A DNA stretch of 6,895 nt from Serpentinimonas sp. (GTDB taxonomy: Bacteria > Pseudomonadota > Gammaproteobacteria > Burkholderiales > Burkholderiaceae_C): positions 1 to 6,895 of the forward strand of contig JALOSG010000228.1 in assembly GCA_025458665.1 (NCBI GenBank), in the 5' to 3' direction. This document shows positions 5,563 through 6,895 of the stretch, one piece after another (the first letter of the stretch is position 1; the number at the start of each line of letters is the position of its first letter). Both the position numbers and the translations under genes were made by a program. A model generated the notes under the pieces. That model was given only the letters and a program-made list of their open reading frames with translations, ran no database searches and was not told the DNA's origin.

Positions 5563-5563
5563 T
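5558..5563 (+). promoter_or_regulatory. Candidate -10 element of guaB
   Basis: TACAAT is a five-of-six match to the -10 consensus and would start transcription near 5570, about 15 bases before the guaB ATG. The bases 16-18 upstream (AGTGTA region) do not resemble a -35. They are instead the -10 of the opposite promoter. GGAG (5573-5576) then serves as the guaB ribosome binding site, eight bases before the ATG. Confidence 0.42.
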
Positions 5564-5584
5564 ACCGCTTTTGGAGCCCAGACC

Positions 5585-6895
5585 ATGCGCCTACTCGGAA
5601 ACGCGCTGACTTTTGACGACGTATTGCTCGTCCCCGCGTACTCCCAAGTCCTGCCCAAGGACACCTCGCTCGCCACTCCCTTCACCCGCCGCATTACGCT
5701 GAACCTGCCTCTGGTGTCCGCCGCCATGGACACAGTGACAGAGGCACGGCTGGCCATAGCCATTGCGCAGGAAGGCGGCATAGGCATCATCCACAAGAAC
5801 CTGAGCGCGCAGGAACAGGCCGCGCATGTGGCCAAGGTGAAGCGCTACGAGTCGGGCGTGCTGCGCGACCCGGTGGTGATTTCGCCCAGCACCACGGTGC
5901 GCGAGGTCATGCAACTGTCCGACGAACTGGGGGTTTCAGGGTTCCCGGTGGTAGACAAGGGCCTGGTGGTGGGCATAGTTTCTGGCCGCGATTTGCGCTT
6001 CGAGACCCGCTACGACCTGCCGGTGCGTGAAATCATGACCCCGCAGGAGCGTCTGGTCACGGTGCCCGAGGGCACCACGCCGGAAGAAGCCAAGGCACTA
6101 TTGAACAAGCACAAGCTGGAACGCCTGCTGGTAGTGGCCAACGGCTACGAACTGCGCGGCCTCATCACGGTGAAAGACATCACCAAACAGCTCAATTTCC
6201 CCAACGCCGCCCGCGACCCTTCGGGCCGCCTGCGTGTGGGCGCTGCCGTGGGCGTGGGTGCTGGCACCGAGGAGCGCGTGGAGGCGCTGGTGAAAGCCGG
6301 TGTGGACGCGATTGTGGTGGACACCGCGCACGGCCACAGCAAGGGCGTGCTGGACCGCGTGCGCTGGGTGAAGCAGAACTACCCCGATGTGGACGTGATT
6401 GGCGGCAACATTGCCACCGGAGCCGCCGCGCTGGCCCTGGTGGAAGCCGGCGCCGATGGCGTGAAAGTGGGCATAGGGCCGGGCTCCATCTGTACCACCC
6501 GCATTGTGGCGGGCGTGGGCGTTCCGCAGGTCACCGCGATTGACAACGTGGCCACGGCCCTGCGGGGTACCGGAGTGCCCCTGATTGCGGACGGCGGCAT
6601 CCGCTATTCCGGCGACATTGCCAAGGCCATAGCCGCTGGCGCCCACACCGTGATGATGGGCGGCATGTTCGCCGGTACCGAAGAAGCGCCCGGTGAAATC
6701 GTGCTGTTCCAGGGCCGCAGTTACAAGAGCTACCGCGGCATGGGCAGCATAGGCGCCATGCAGCAGGGCAGCGCCGACCGCTACTTCCAGGAATCCAGCA
6801 CCGGCAACCCCAACGCCGACAAGCTGGTGCCCGAAGGCATTGAAGGCCGCGTACCCTACAAGGGCTCGGTGGTCAGCATCATCTTCCAGATGGCG
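5585..6895 (+). CDS. guaB: Inosine-5'-monophosphate dehydrogenase, N-terminal 437 residues (3' end outside window)
   Basis: IMP dehydrogenase, which oxidises IMP to XMP with NAD+ in the first committed step of GMP synthesis in the cytoplasm. The start is LTFDDVLLVPAYS (8-20), typical of IMPDH. A CBS pair (Bateman module) occupies about 92-203. The (beta/alpha)8 barrel shows VDTAHGHS (245-252), the catalytic-Cys loop GPGSICTTRI (298-307, Cys303, E. coli Cys305), the IMP-binding IADGGIR (334-340) and the mobile flap with Arg399-Tyr400 in SADRYFQ, after YRGMGSIGAM (383-392). The flap has Ile where I recall Leu as usual. About 50 residues are missing at the window end compared with the usual ~488. 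ATG 5585 has a good GGAG eight bases upstream. The gene uses ATA for 6 of its 27 isoleucines, which is high for GC-rich DNA. It is usually followed by guaA, outside the window. Confidence 0.97.
   Translation, partial: MRLLGNALTFDDVLLVPAYSQVLPKDTSLATPFTRRITLNLPLVSAAMDTVTEARLAIAIAQEGGIGIIHKNLSAQEQAAHVAKVKRYESGVLRDPVVISPSTTVREVMQLSDELGVSGFPVVDKGLVVGIVSGRDLRFETRYDLPVREIMTPQERLVTVPEGTTPEEAKALLNKHKLERLLVVANGYELRGLITVKDITKQLNFPNAARDPSGRLRVGAAVGVGAGTEERVEALVKAGVDAIVVDTAHGHSKGVLDRVRWVKQNYPDVDVIGGNIATGAAALALVEAGADGVKVGIGPGSICTTRIVAGVGVPQVTAIDNVATALRGTGVPLIADGGIRYSGDIAKAIAAGAHTVMMGGMFAGTEEAPGEIVLFQGRSYKSYRGMGSIGAMQQGSADRYFQESSTGNPNADKLVPEGIEGRVPYKGSVVSIIFQMA

Noticed and set aside
4632..5609. 325-codon plus-strand open frame running through rnfH and opposite the DUF4124 gene
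   Set aside because: It crosses the end of rnfH in another frame, spans the hairpin and the divergent promoter region, and has no domain signal.

Overview
The window is a GC-rich (roughly two-thirds G+C by eye), densely packed chromosomal segment. It looks like a betaproteobacterium of the order Burkholderiales, probably Comamonadaceae. The basis is protein style (TypA, SmpB, RatA, RnfH, GuaB), the gene order smpB / ratA-rnfH / DUF4124 / guaB, and the codon use. The family-level placement is inference. I see no mobile element, CRISPR array, tRNA or rRNA, and no gap longer than about 80 bases between genes.

Left part (1-3443, plus strand): the 3' end of typA (bipA, ribosome-associated GTPase) is followed by a tightly packed run. 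This run is an EamA/DMT-family membrane transporter, a 3-hydroxyisobutyryl-CoA hydrolase-like enzyme overlapping it by 11 bases, and a transglutaminase-like gene starting in an ATGA overlap with the hydrolase stop. The transglutaminase gene is broken. About 35-40 codons, including the part that should carry the catalytic His and Asp, are missing at about 3262-3264, and the conserved C-terminus continues in another frame.

Middle (3462-4866): smpB (minus) is divergent from ratA-rnfH (plus), the same arrangement known from E. coli (smpB / ratA-ratB). The 56-base smpB-ratA spacer is unusually rich. It holds an 8-bp perfect inverted repeat whose arms both contain TACAAT (a good -10 on each strand, facing each other). 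It also holds a 16-codon open frame with a Shine-Dalgarno-like GGAGGG, whose stop overlaps the ratA start as ATGA.

Right part (4867-6895): a short GC hairpin separates rnfH from a convergent, secreted DUF4124 protein gene. That gene and guaB (IMP dehydrogenase, cut by the window end) diverge from a 77-base spacer with interlocked promoters.

Functionally, most of the genes are housekeeping: translation and ribosome-linked (typA, smpB, ratA) and purine synthesis (guaB). The accessory piece is the EamA-hydrolase-transglutaminase run. I did not find a convincing new multi-gene system. The points most worth a second look are the hidden transglutaminase deletion, the smpB-ratA spacer, and a strong next-base effect on isoleucine codon choice in guaB, including many ATA codons.
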